From Nonomuraea zeae (lineage in GTDB: Bacteria > Actinomycetota > Actinomycetes > Streptosporangiales > Streptosporangiaceae), in the NCBI RefSeq assembly GCF_005889725.1, contig NZ_VCKX01000062.1:1-49759 (forward strand): 49,759 nt of DNA, given 5' to 3'. The position numbers and the translations under genes were made by a program. The notes beneath the pieces were generated by a model. That model was not told the DNA's origin. It saw nothing but the letters and a program-made list of their open reading frames with translations, and made no database searches. Of this stretch, positions 7,030 to 15,606 are shown piece after piece (the first letter of the stretch is position 1; each line of letters starts with the position of its first letter).

Positions 7030-9234
7030 TCAGAGCAGGGCGTCGATGGCGATGGGGAGCTGGCGGATGCGGCGGCCGGTGGCGTGGAAGACGGCGTTGG
7101 CGATGGCGGGTGCCACGCCGACCAGGACGACCTCGCCGAGGCCCTTGACGCCGATGGGGTCGGCGACGTCGTCACGGCCGTCGAGGTAGATGGCTTTCAG
7201 CTGGGGGACGTCGGCGTTGACCGGGACGAGGTAGTCGGCCAGGTTGGCGTTGGTGATCCGGCCGTCGCGGGGGTCGGTGAGCGTGTGTTCCAGCAGGGCC
7301 GCGCTGATGCCGCCGACCATGCCGCCGATGGCCTGGCTGTCGGCGAGTTTGGGGCTGATGATGCGGCCGGCGTCGTAGACGGCGAGCATGCGCCGGACCC
7401 GGACCAGGCCCAGCCGCTGGTCCACGGCGACCTCGGCGAACACGGCTCCGTAGGCGTACATGGAGGACTGCGGACGCGCGGGCGTGTAGGCGCCGTCCGC
7501 TTCGAGGTGGGTGCGGTTGTTGCGGGCCAGCAGCTGCCGGTACGTCTCCCCGCGTCCGGGATCGTCCTTGAGCTGGAGCCGGCCGTCGCGGACCACGACG
7601 TCGGCCGGGGCGGCGCCGTGCAGCGGCGACGTGGCGTCTTCCACGGCGAGCTGGATCGCCTGCAGGCGCAGTTTGTCGCAGCCGTCCTGCACGGTGGATC
7701 CGACGCTGGCCATGGTGAGAGAGCCGCCGTGGACGGGGGCGGGCGGCAGGATGGTGTCGCCGAGCCGGAAGGTCACCGCGCGGACGGCCAGGCCGAGGGC
7801 GTCGGCGGCGATCTGGGTCATGGACGTGTACGTGCCGGGGCCCATGTCACTGGTGGCCGATTCGACCAGGGCGGTGCCGTCGGCGTTCAACCGTACCCGG
7901 GCCTGGGCCGGGGCGCGGAGGGTGTCGTAGACGGCGGCTGCCACGCCGGTGCCGATCAGCCAGTCTCCGTCGCGGGTCTGGCCGGGCTCGGGGTTGCGGC
8001 GGCTCCAGCCGAACTCGCGGGCGCCGGCGGTCAGGCACTCGCGCAGCCGCCGGGTGGAGAACGGCAGTCCGCTGGCCTGGTCGTTTTCGGGCTCGTTGCG
8101 CAGGCGCAGCTCGATCGGGTCGATGCCGAGCTCGTGGGCGAGCTCGGCGATCGCGCTCTCGATGGGGAAGGCGGCGGTGGAGTATCCGGGACCGCGCATC
8201 GGGGTGGGCGTGTTCACGTCCAGCGGCACCGTGCGGTAGGCCTGGCTGACGTTGGGGGTGGTGTAGAGCATCTGCCCGGGCGACAGGACGCCGCGTTCGC
8301 TGAACCGCTCATACCGTGACGTCTCGGCGCGCAGGTCGTGGATCATCGCGGCCAGCCGGCCGTCCCGGTCGCTGCCCAGACGCAGCTTGTACTCGTAGGC
8401 GGGCCGGAACCCGACCCCGGAGTAGAGCTGCTTGCGTGTCAGCACGAGCTTGACCGGGCGGCCCACCTCGCGGGCGGCCAGAGCCGCGATCACGGTGTGC
8501 GGCCAGCAGCGGGCGGCGTTGCCGAACGCGCCACCGACGAAGGGGGAGATGACGCGTACGTCGGTGGCCGGGATGCCGAACACGGCGGCGAGCTCGTCGC
8601 GGGTGCTCTGCACCCATTGGGTCTTCTCCCACACGGTGACCCGCGCGCCGGTCCACCGGGCGACGGTGGCGTGCAACTCCATGGCGTTGTGGTGGGTGCG
8701 GGAGAGCCGGTAGGTCATCTCCAGCCGTACGGGTGCCGCGTTGAAGGCCGCGTCGGCGTCGCCGCGGGCGTAGGCGGCGGGATCGTTGGCCGGGGCTCCG
8801 GTCAGGTCGGTGACGGGCTGCTCGGCGGCGTAGTCGACGCGCACCAGGCCGGCGGCGTGCTGGGCGGCCTCCAGGGTGGTGGCGACCACCGCGGCGACGG
8901 GCTGGCCGTGGAAGCGGATCTGGTCGTCCTGGAAGACGCGCAGCCGTTCGCCCGGCAGGTTGAGCGAGCCGGGGTTGGGCCGGTACGGCAGCGTGGGGGC
9001 GTTGCGGTGGCTGAGGACCTTCAGGACACCTGGTTGCGCTTCGGCGGCGCTGGTGTCGATGGCGGTGATGCGGCCGCGGCCGACACCGCTGGTGACGACG
9101 ACGGCGTGCACGATGCCGTCAATGCCGTGCTCGGGGCCGTGGTCGGCGGCGTAGGTGGCCTGCCCGGTCACTTTCAGCCGACCGTCCACCCGCGACAGCG
9201 GGGCGCCGACCGCTCGTTCTGGCTGCGGGCTCAT
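7030..9234 (-). CDS. Molybdenum-binding large subunit, aldehyde/xanthine dehydrogenase family
   Basis: This 734-residue catalytic subunit binds the molybdenum cofactor and hydroxylates aldehydes or N-heterocycles. It has the family N-terminus (SRVDGRLKVTGQATYAAD), the cofactor segments GGAFGNAARCWPHTVIAALA and ATSDMGPGTYTSMTQIAADA, and a C-terminal GVKGLGEVVLVGVAPAIANA that contains the active-site Glu. Length fits PaoC/YagR. The ATG at 9234 overlaps the stop of the FAD-subunit gene (ATGA), so the three subunits are translated in tandem. The frame stays open upstream but only as a shadow of the FAD gene. The substrate cannot be told from sequence. Confidence 0.9.
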   Translation of the reverse strand: MSPQPERAVGAPLSRVDGRLKVTGQATYAADHGPEHGIDGIVHAVVVTSGVGRGRITAIDTSAAEAQPGVLKVLSHRNAPTLPYRPNPGSLNLPGERLRVFQDDQIRFHGQPVAAVVATTLEAAQHAAGLVRVDYAAEQPVTDLTGAPANDPAAYARGDADAAFNAAPVRLEMTYRLSRTHHNAMELHATVARWTGARVTVWEKTQWVQSTRDELAAVFGIPATDVRVISPFVGGAFGNAARCWPHTVIAALAAREVGRPVKLVLTRKQLYSGVGFRPAYEYKLRLGSDRDGRLAAMIHDLRAETSRYERFSERGVLSPGQMLYTTPNVSQAYRTVPLDVNTPTPMRGPGYSTAAFPIESAIAELAHELGIDPIELRLRNEPENDQASGLPFSTRRLRECLTAGAREFGWSRRNPEPGQTRDGDWLIGTGVAAAVYDTLRAPAQARVRLNADGTALVESATSDMGPGTYTSMTQIAADALGLAVRAVTFRLGDTILPPAPVHGGSLTMASVGSTVQDGCDKLRLQAIQLAVEDATSPLHGAAPADVVVRDGRLQLKDDPGRGETYRQLLARNNRTHLEADGAYTPARPQSSMYAYGAVFAEVAVDQRLGLVRVRRMLAVYDAGRIISPKLADSQAIGGMVGGISAALLEHTLTDPRDGRITNANLADYLVPVNADVPQLKAIYLDGRDDVADPIGVKGLGEVVLVGVAPAIANAVFHATGRRIRQLPIAIDALL

Positions 9235-10214
9235 GCGGTTCCTCCCACGATGCGGAGCTGGCGTTCGACGGTGCGCTTGAGCAGTTCGACCTTGAACCGG
9301 TTGTGGGTGAGCGGGCGGGCTCCGTCGGCGGCGAGCGCGGCGGCGGCGGCGGCCCACAGCGCGTCGGAAGGGCGCCTTCCGACGAGGTGCCGCTCGACGG
9401 CGGGCAGCTTCCACGGCACGGTGCCCACGCCGCCGGCGGCGACCTTCGCCTCGCGGATGACACCTGCGCGCAGGTGCAGGGCGACGGCGGCTGAGGTGAG
9501 CGCGAACTCGTAGGACTGCCGGTCGCGGACCTTCAGGTAGCCGGACTTCAACGGGCGCGGGTGAGCCGGGATCTCCACGGCGGTGATCAGTTCGCCTGGA
9601 CGCAGGTTCTGCTCGCGGTCCGGCGTGGTGCCGGGCGGGAGCAGGAAGTCGGCGAACGCCACGCTGCGCTCGCCGTCCGGGCCGAGCAGGTGCACGGTGG
9701 CCTCCAGCGCCGCGAAGGCGACGGCGACGTCGGAGGGGTGGGTGGCCACGCATTCGCCGGACGTGCCGAGGATCGCGTGGGTGCGGTTGACACCCTCCAG
9801 GGCGGAGCATCCGGAGCCCGGCCGGCGTTTGTTGCAGGCGGCGCTCACGTCGCGGAAGTACGTGCAGCGGGTGCGCTGCATGATGTTGCCGCCGATTGTG
9901 GCCATGTTGCGGAGCTGGGGGGACGCGCTCAGCTCCAGGGCCTGGGAGATGACGGGATAGGTGGTGCGCACCTTGGGGTGGGCGGCGGCGTCGGCCATCA
10001 GGGCCAGGGCACCGATGCGCAGAGCGCCGCGTGCGGTGACGGTGATCTCCCGCAGGGGCAGGCCGGCGATGTCGATCAGGGTTTCAGGGCGTTCGACGGT
10101 CTCGCGCATCAGGTCGACGAGCGTCGTGCCGCCGGCGATGTAGCGTCCGCCGCGCCGGGCGGCGTCGATCGCCTCACGGGTGCCGGCGGCCTTGGTGAAG
10201 GTGAAGGGATACAT
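9231..10214 (-). CDS. FAD-binding subunit with extra iron-sulfur cysteines (PaoB/YagS type)
   Basis: The 327-residue middle subunit carries FAD between the Fe-S and Mo subunits. It shows the FAD motifs AGGTTLVDLM and NMATIGGNIMQRTRC, and a Cys cluster (QRTRCTYFRDVSAACNK, then GSGCSA) that in E. coli PaoB binds an additional [4Fe-4S] cluster. The C-terminal CO_deh_flav_C domain follows (KVRDRQSYEFALTSAAVAL). The start is six bases after the stop of the 2Fe-2S gene. Together with its neighbours it forms a heterotrimeric aldehyde oxidoreductase. Confidence 0.9.
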   Translation of the reverse strand: MYPFTFTKAAGTREAIDAARRGGRYIAGGTTLVDLMRETVERPETLIDIAGLPLREITVTARGALRIGALALMADAAAHPKVRTTYPVISQALELSASPQLRNMATIGGNIMQRTRCTYFRDVSAACNKRRPGSGCSALEGVNRTHAILGTSGECVATHPSDVAVAFAALEATVHLLGPDGERSVAFADFLLPPGTTPDREQNLRPGELITAVEIPAHPRPLKSGYLKVRDRQSYEFALTSAAVALHLRAGVIREAKVAAGGVGTVPWKLPAVERHLVGRRPSDALWAAAAAALAADGARPLTHNRFKVELLKRTVERQLRIVGGTA

Positions 10215-10220
10215 GGCTGC

Positions 10221-10820
10221 TCACTTCCGGCCCGCGGCCTGCTCGACGGCGCGCACGATCTTGGTGTAGCAGCCGCAGCGGCAGATGTTGCCGCTCATCC
10301 ACTCCCGGATCTCCGCATCGGAGCCGGTACGGCCCTCTTTGATGCAGCCGACGCCGGACATGATCTGCCCGGGTGTGCAGTAGCCGCACTGGAAGGCGTC
10401 CTGGTCGATGAACGCCTGCTGCAACGGGTGCAGGCGGTCGTCGCCGGCCAGGCCCTCGATGGTGGTGACCTTGGCGCCGTCCAGGCGTACGGCCAGGGTG
10501 AGGCAGGAGTTGACGCGCCGACCGTCGACGAGCACGGTGCACGCTCCGCAGGCGCCGGCGTCGCAGCCCTTCTTGGTGCCGGGCAGGCCGAGGTGCTCGC
10601 GCAGCAGGTCCAGCAGCGAGGTGCGGTTGTCGACCATGACGATGTGCCGGTCGCCGTTGACCGACAGCGTCACCCGGCCGGCGGGCGGCGCCTCGGCGGC
10701 CACCTCCTCGGCTGCCGCGGATGATGCCGCGGCGGGTCCGGACGGCGTCGCGGCCAGGCCCGCGGTCGCGGCGACGCCACCGGCGGTGGTGGTGGTCGCG
10801 ATGAACGTGCGCCGGGACAT
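10221..10820 (-). CDS. 2Fe-2S subunit of aldehyde/xanthine dehydrogenase, Tat signal
   Basis: The 199-residue electron-transfer subunit has the plant-ferredoxin-type cluster site GCDAGACGACTVLVDGRRVN plus a following SC, and the second [2Fe-2S] site (QCGYCTPGQIMSG and GNICRCGCYTKIVRAV). The N-terminus MSRRTFIATTTTAGG is a twin-arginine signal, so the folded complex is probably exported, as for PaoABC. The ATG at 10820 is chosen from the Tat motif; the SD is weak. An out-of-frame ATG at 10878 starts a peptide (MSTELPESTRRSRRG) that looks like a natural N-terminal extension, so a one-base frameshift upstream of the Tat motif is possible. Confidence 0.85.
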   Translation of the reverse strand: MSRRTFIATTTTAGGVAATAGLAATPSGPAAASSAAAEEVAAEAPPAGRVTLSVNGDRHIVMVDNRTSLLDLLREHLGLPGTKKGCDAGACGACTVLVDGRRVNSCLTLAVRLDGAKVTTIEGLAGDDRLHPLQQAFIDQDAFQCGYCTPGQIMSGVGCIKEGRTGSDAEIREWMSGNICRCGCYTKIVRAVEQAAGRK

Positions 10821-11130
10821 GGCGGTCGCGGATCCCTCGGCGGGAGCGACGGGTTGACTCGGGTAGTTCGGTAGACATGGCCACTCTCTCGTAGCGGTGG
10901 AGGGGGTCAGTGGTCGTACGTGGGCTGTGGGTTCGGCCGGTGCCTCACTGTCGATGCATGCAGGGTGCGGGGGAGTGCGCAAGGGGCGGGCTTGACACCG
11001 TGACCGGACGGTGGCCAACCGCACCGTCAGACTGGCGGCTCGGCCGGCCTCGTGACAGGGCGTGCTGTGCCAGGGAACGGTGTTCAGGGGAGTGGCGCAA
11101 CCCCCCACGCTCGATGGATCGCGATCGGGG
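10821..11130. other. Intergenic region upstream of the molybdoenzyme operon
   Basis: No gene is seen here apart from the possible out-of-frame extension of the 2Fe-2S subunit at 10821-10880. An inverted repeat CACCG (10996-11000)/CGGTG (11009-11013) lies next to a TTGACA at 10993. The operon promoter should lie in this stretch, but no convincing -10 box was found. Confidence 0.35.
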
Positions 11131-12044
11131 TCAGGGCTGTGCGCCCGGCGGCGTCTCATTCCTCGCGGCCGCATGCGCGGCGGACTCGTGCGCGGTCAGG
11201 TCGAGCAGCAGCATCGCGTCGTAGTCCGGGCTGCCGGGCTCGGCGACGTAGACCCCGAGGCGCTGGCCGGGGGTGCCTTCCAGGGTCATGGACTGGGCGC
11301 TGAGGCTGAGGGTGCCCACGTGCGGATGGTGGAAGGTCTTGCGGATGGGCTTGCGTCCGGTCACGTCATAGCGCTCCCAGAGCTTGGCGAAGTCGGGGCT
11401 CTTCAGCAGGAGCTCGCCGACGAGGTTGGTCAGGTCGGGCGCGTCCGGCGCGGTGCCGGCCTGGGCGCGCAGCCGGGCGACACAGCCGCGGATCTGGTTG
11501 TCCCAGTCGGGGAACAGCCCGCGCGAGGCGGGGTGCAGGAACAGGTAGCGGGCGATGTTGCGCTGCTTGAGCGGCCAGTCTTCCAGGCCCGCGTACAGGG
11601 CGAGCCCGCCGGGATTCCAGGCCAGGACGTCCATGCTGCGGCTGACGATGTAGGCGGGGCTCGGGCGCAGCGTCTCCAGCAGCAGCCTCAGATGGGGGCG
11701 TACGGTCCGGCTGGGCACGGGCGGCGGCTCGGAGACGTAGCAACCGCGCGGGCGGCCAGCTCGCGCAGGTGCTGATGCTCCTCGTCGTCGAGCCGGAGCG
11801 CGCGTGAGAGGGTGTCGATCACCGAGGGGCTTGGCCGGGTCTCCTTGCCACGCTCGAGACGCACGTAGTAGTCGATACTGATCCCGGCGAGGGTGGCCAG
11901 CTCCTCCCGGCGCAGCCCCGGCGTCCGGCGCAACCCGGTGCCGACGGACAGGCCCACCTGCTCGGGGCTGGTCTGGGTACGGCGGGCACGCAGGAACCGG
12001 CCCAGCTCCGTGTCGCTGCTGCTGGTGGTGCTCTGAGGTGCCAT
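11131..12044 (-). pseudogene. XRE regulator with MmyB-like ligand domain, split by a frameshift
   Basis: The N-terminal frame (12044 down to 11688) has a Cro/XRE HTH (LGRFLRARRTQTSPEQVGL, then RREELATLAGISIDYYVRLE). The second frame (11718 to 11131) is the MmyB-type PAS-like domain (YIVSRSMDVLAWNPGGLALY, RNIARYLFLHPASRGLFPDW, HHPHVGTLSLSAQSMTLEG). Homologues are a single chain of about 285 residues. The two frames meet near 11712, where one extra G after CGCCGCCCG would restore the join. The pieces overlap by 31 bases and the second has a GTG start, so two polypeptides are conceivable. It lies divergent from the aldo/keto reductase cluster, its likely target. A sequencing error is also possible. 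Confidence 0.75.
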
Positions 12045-12313
12045 ACCTCCAGTTTCACACCACGCCGGCGTGCTCAGTGGCCAGGTGGGGGGCCGTGTCA
12101 TTACCCCCGAACGTCACACCCCGGCACGACCCGCCCTGGCACCGAAGCCGGAACCACGCAAAAGTGAATACCAGTAACGACCCGTATGTCCCATTTACAG
12201 AGAGTCTTGCTCCTGTAGGCCACTCGGAGTGCATGAAATATTACAAAGGGCGACATCGGTGCGGCGCGCCTCCCGTACCGCACGATGTCCATTGCACAGA
12301 AACGGAGAACCCG

Positions 12314-13288
12314 ATGAAGCACATCCTGCTGGGCGACCTGGAGGTCTCCCGCATCGGTCTGGGCGCGATGGGGATGTCCCATGGCTACACCGGCGCCGGC
12401 AGCGACGATGCCGAGTCCATCCGCACCATCCATCGCGCGCTGGAGCTGGGCGTCACGCTCATCGACACCGCCGAGATCTACGGCCCGTACATCAACGAGG
12501 AGCTCGTCGGCAGGGCGCTCAAGGGCCGCCGCGACCAGGCCGTGATCGCCACCAAGTTCGGGCTGGTCTCCCACGCCGGCGACGGCCCCTGGAACCTCGA
12601 CAGCAGCCCGGCCAACGTCCGCACCGCCGTCGAGGGCTCGCTGCAGCGCCTGGGCACCGACCACATCGACCTGTACTACCAGCACCGGGTGGACCCGAAG
12701 GTGCCGATCGAGGACACCATCGGCGCGGTCGCCGAACTCGTCCAGCAGGGCAAGGTCCGCCACATCGGCCTGTCCGAGGCGTGGCTGGACACCATCCGCC
12801 GCGCGCACGCGGTCCATCCGATCACCGCGCTGCAGTCGGAGTACTCGCTGTGGACCCGCGACCAGGAGCAGGTGCTGCCGCTGCTGCGCGAGCTGGGCAT
12901 CGGCCTCGTCGCCTACTCGCCGCTCGGCCACGGCTTCCTGACCGGCAAGATCCGCTCCGAAAGCGACTTCGGCCCCGACGACTTCCGGGCCACCAACCCC
13001 CGCTTCACCGGCGAGAACTTCCAGCGCAACCTCGCCCTGGCCGACGAGGTGCAGGCCATCGCCACCGAGGCCGGCGCCACGCCCGCGCAGGTCGCCATCG
13101 CCTGGCTGCTCAGCAAGGGCGACGACATCGCCCCCATCCCGGGCACCAAGCGGGTCCCGCGCGTGGAGGAGAACGTCGCCGCCGACGACCTCGTACTGAC
13201 CGCAGAGCAGGTCGCCAAGCTCGACAGCCTGCCCCCGGCCGCCGGCGGGCACCACAACGAGGCGCAGATGCAGATGATCGAGCGCTGA
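12314..13288 (+). CDS. Aldo/keto reductase
   Basis: The 324-residue NADPH-dependent TIM-barrel reductase is of the AKR13/YajO-like type. Catalytic residues are visible: Asp and Tyr in LIDTAEIYGPYINEE, Lys in ATKFGL and His in YYQHRVD. Cofactor segments are GLSEAWLDTI, AYSPLGHGFLTG and the C-terminal IPGTKRVPRVEENVAA. The ATG at 12314 is preceded by GGAG at 12304-12307 and begins the strand LLGDLEVSRIGLGAMGM; the frame is open further upstream but without family sequence. It heads a group with the ADH-AKR chimera and flavodoxin, divergent from the XRE regulator. Confidence 0.92.
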   Translation: MKHILLGDLEVSRIGLGAMGMSHGYTGAGSDDAESIRTIHRALELGVTLIDTAEIYGPYINEELVGRALKGRRDQAVIATKFGLVSHAGDGPWNLDSSPANVRTAVEGSLQRLGTDHIDLYYQHRVDPKVPIEDTIGAVAELVQQGKVRHIGLSEAWLDTIRRAHAVHPITALQSEYSLWTRDQEQVLPLLRELGIGLVAYSPLGHGFLTGKIRSESDFGPDDFRATNPRFTGENFQRNLALADEVQAIATEAGATPAQVAIAWLLSKGDDIAPIPGTKRVPRVEENVAADDLVLTAEQVAKLDSLPPAAGGHHNEAQMQMIER

Positions 13289-13313
13289 CCCGGCAACTAT
13301 CGAGGAGTACGTC

Positions 13314-14171
13314 ATGCGAGCAGCCGTCATGTACGGCGCCGGCGACGTCCGCGTCGAGCACCGGCCCGACCCGAAGATCGAGCAGCCCACCGATGCGATC
13401 GTCCGCGTCGTGCTGTCCTGCGTGTGCGGCAGCGACCTGTGGCCGTACGCGTCCATGCCCGCCACCGGCACCGGACGCCCGATGGGACACGAGTTCCTCG
13501 GCGTCGTCGAGGAAACCGGCTCCGACGTCGCGACCTTGCGGGCGGGCGACGTGGTCGTCACGCCGTTCACCTACTGCGACAACACCTGCGACTTCTGCCT
13601 CAAGGGCCTGCACTCCTCCTGCCGCCACGGCGGCCGCTACGGCCTGGACGGCGACGTCTACGGCCAGTGGCGCGCCATGCAGGAGCTGTACGGCCAGGGC
13701 CGGATCAAGGCCATCGGGGTGTCGAACTTCTACCCTGACCGGCTCATCGACCTCATCGACCACAACGAGGTGGCGCCCGCGGTGAACCAGATCGAGACCC
13801 ACCCGTTCTTCCAGCGGACCGCCGACCAGCAGCTCATGGGCGAGCGCGGCGTCCAGATCGAGTCGTGGGGCCCGTTCGCCGAAGGCAGGAACAACCTGTT
13901 CACCCACCCGCTGCTGAGCGAGATCGCCGACGCGCACGGCAAGTCGGTGCCGCAGGTCGTGCTGCGCTGGCTCATCCAGCGAGGCGTCGTCGTGATCCCG
14001 AAGTCGGTGCGCCCCGACCGCATGGCGCAGAACATCGACGTCTTCGACTTCGAGCTCACCGACGACGAGACAGCCCGTATCGCCACCCTGGACACCGGAC
14101 ACTCGCTGTTCTTCGACCACCGTGACCCGGCCATGGTCGGCCAACTCGGACAAGTGCGCGTCAGCGACTGA
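13314..14171 (+). CDS. Chimera: zinc alcohol dehydrogenase N-terminus fused to aldo/keto reductase C-terminus
   Basis: Residues 1 to about 113 are the GroES-like domain of a zinc-dependent alcohol dehydrogenase: catalytic zinc ligands in SCVCGSDLW and GHEF, and the structural zinc Cys set at 88, 92, 95 and 103. From about residue 114 the protein becomes the back half of an aldo/keto reductase (AMQELYGQGRIKAIGVSNFY, VNQIETHPFFQ, VVIPKSVRPDRMAQNIDVF). The ADH Rossmann domain and the AKR catalytic Asp/Tyr/Lys/His are both missing, so neither reaction is expected. The join at about 13650-13665 (GDVYGQW) is in frame. A GAGGAG site precedes the ATG. It is best seen as two genes fused by deletion. 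Confidence 0.88.
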   Translation: MRAAVMYGAGDVRVEHRPDPKIEQPTDAIVRVVLSCVCGSDLWPYASMPATGTGRPMGHEFLGVVEETGSDVATLRAGDVVVTPFTYCDNTCDFCLKGLHSSCRHGGRYGLDGDVYGQWRAMQELYGQGRIKAIGVSNFYPDRLIDLIDHNEVAPAVNQIETHPFFQRTADQQLMGERGVQIESWGPFAEGRNNLFTHPLLSEIADAHGKSVPQVVLRWLIQRGVVVIPKSVRPDRMAQNIDVFDFELTDDETARIATLDTGHSLFFDHRDPAMVGQLGQVRVSD

Positions 14172-14276
14172 CGCGGCTGGAAGCGGCCTCCGCCGGCGCG
14201 ATTCCGTCGCCGCGAGGAGCGGCGGCCCGCCCGCGAGATGACCGAACCCCGCGCACGCACCCCACCGGAGCATGTG

Positions 14277-14975
14277 ATGACGAACCCTGGCGACGATCCC
14301 ACCGCCGCGCTGGAACGGCGCTCGTTCCTGCGCAGCGCGTTCCTGTCCGGAGGTGCCATGATGGCCGGCGTCCCGATCCTCGGCTGCGCCGCCTCTCCGC
14401 CTGCCCGGCCGAGTTCCGCGCCGGCGAACCAGCCCGCCCGCTCCAGCCCGGCCGCCAAGCCCATCCTGCTGGCCTACTTCTCCCGGGCGGGGGAGAACTA
14501 CCACTACGGAGGACGCCGCAACCTCAAGGTCGCCAACACCGAGGTCCTCACCCAGATGATCAGCAGGCGCATCGACTGCGACGTCCACCGCATCGAACCC
14601 GCCGACCCCTACCCCGACGACTACGAGGAGACCGTCGCACGGAACGTGCGCGAACAGGACGCCGACGCCCGCCCGGCCATCGCCGGCCCACTGCCGACGA
14701 TCGACCGCTACGACACGGTGCTGCTGGCCAGCCCCATCTGGAACGTCCGAGCACCCATGATCATGACGACCTTCACCGAGTCCCTCTCCTTTCGCGGCAA
14801 GACCGTCTTCCCTCTCACGACGTACGCCATGAGTGGTCTGGGGACCACCGAACGCGACTACGCCGCCTCATGCCCGGGCGCGACCATCGCCGAAGGCCTC
14901 GCCGTGCGCGGCGAAGAAGTGAGCAGCGCCCAGGCCGAGGTCGACGCATGGCTTCGACGCGCCGGTCTTCGCTGA
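14277..14975 (+). CDS. Exported flavodoxin-family lipoprotein
   Basis: The 232-residue protein has a twin-arginine type N-terminus (ERRSFLRSAFLSGG) and a lipobox-like VPILGCA, so it should be a Tat-exported lipoprotein anchored on the outer face. The mature part is flavodoxin-like: the FMN phosphate loop YFSRAGENYHYGGRRNLKVA, then LLASPIWNVRAPMIMTTFTE and LTTYAMSGLGTTERDY. It may reduce quinones or partner the neighbouring reductases. The ATG at 14277 has GGAG at 14267-14270; the earlier ATG at 14238 lacks a site. Confidence 0.82.
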   Translation: MTNPGDDPTAALERRSFLRSAFLSGGAMMAGVPILGCAASPPARPSSAPANQPARSSPAAKPILLAYFSRAGENYHYGGRRNLKVANTEVLTQMISRRIDCDVHRIEPADPYPDDYEETVARNVREQDADARPAIAGPLPTIDRYDTVLLASPIWNVRAPMIMTTFTESLSFRGKTVFPLTTYAMSGLGTTERDYAASCPGATIAEGLAVRGEEVSSAQAEVDAWLRRAGLR

Positions 14976-15026
14976 GGCCGATCAGCTGCGCAGGCGAAAG
15001 GAGAACGACACCAGCCACGGGCGTCA

Positions 15027-15184
15027 GCCGGACGATCGTCGATGTGGTCGCAGCCCCCGAGGCACCGTTCCGGCTCCTGCTGGGAAGCGATGCGATCACC
15101 GGTGTCGAAGCCGAGCTGGACACCCAGCGCGAGGAAATCCGCGCCTGGGAGGAGATCAGCCGGAGCACCGACTTCTCCGGCTGA
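15027..15184 (+). pseudogene. Short-chain dehydrogenase, C-terminal remnant
   Basis: The frame ending at 15182-15184 reads SRTIVDVVAAPEAPFRLLLG followed by SDAITGVEAELDTQREEIRA and WEEISRSTDFSG. This is the substrate-cap end of SDR oxidoreductases (the ...APFRLLLGSDA... motif) found beside AKR and flavodoxin genes in actinomycetes. The Rossmann and catalytic parts are gone; the fragment begins about 50 bases after the flavodoxin stop. It is not expressed as a working enzyme. Confidence 0.7.
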
Positions 15185-15198
15185 ACGGGCGGGCATCG

Positions 15199-15471
15199 CT
15201 AGTGGTAGACCAGCCGAGCCCGGTAGCCGCCGGCAACGGGGTCCACCGACGCATGGGTGACGGTGTAGCCCTGCTGGACGCGGATCTGGTACTCGAAGAG
15301 CAGGATCTGGGTGGCGATCAACTGTGAGGTAACGCTCGACGTCCACGTGCAGGATGGGTTGCAGACCTGAGGCATGACCGATGCTGCGGAGGCTGTCGAA
15401 GGTACCAGCGTTGCGCTGGCCAGGCTGCCCAGAAGCAGTGCGAGCCCGGCAAGGGCGCGTTTGCTGCGCAC
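15199..15471 (-). CDS. Small secreted protein with a cysteine pair
   Basis: The 90-residue protein has a clear signal peptide (RSKRALAGLALLLGSLASAT, cleavage near ASA) and a mature part of about 60 residues with two Cys (VCNPSCTW) that could form a disulfide. No family recognised. The GTG start at 15471 is preceded by AAAGGA. It is a single gene between the SDR remnant and the MFS gene. Confidence 0.65.
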   Translation of the reverse strand: MRSKRALAGLALLLGSLASATLVPSTASAASVMPQVCNPSCTWTSSVTSQLIATQILLFEYQIRVQQGYTVTHASVDPVAGGYRARLVYH

Positions 15472-15606
15472 GGCACATCCTTTCGCTCGATGGAGGAAGC
15501 ACGCCTACGGTGCCTCCAAGTTGAGATCGAATCTAGGTGTGCGACGGTCGTTTCCCCAGGTCAGCAGCAGGACATTTACCGGACATCCGGGCGAGGCCGT
15601 CCGCTT

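Noticed and set aside
7003..8319. 438-codon plus-strand frame inside the molybdenum subunit gene
   Set aside because: It is the antisense shadow of a clearly conserved enzyme and has no recognisable domain.
10991..11020. TTGACA followed by CACCG/CGGTG as a promoter with operator
   Set aside because: No -10 box at proper spacing on the plus strand and no gene in that direction; left as intergenic comment.
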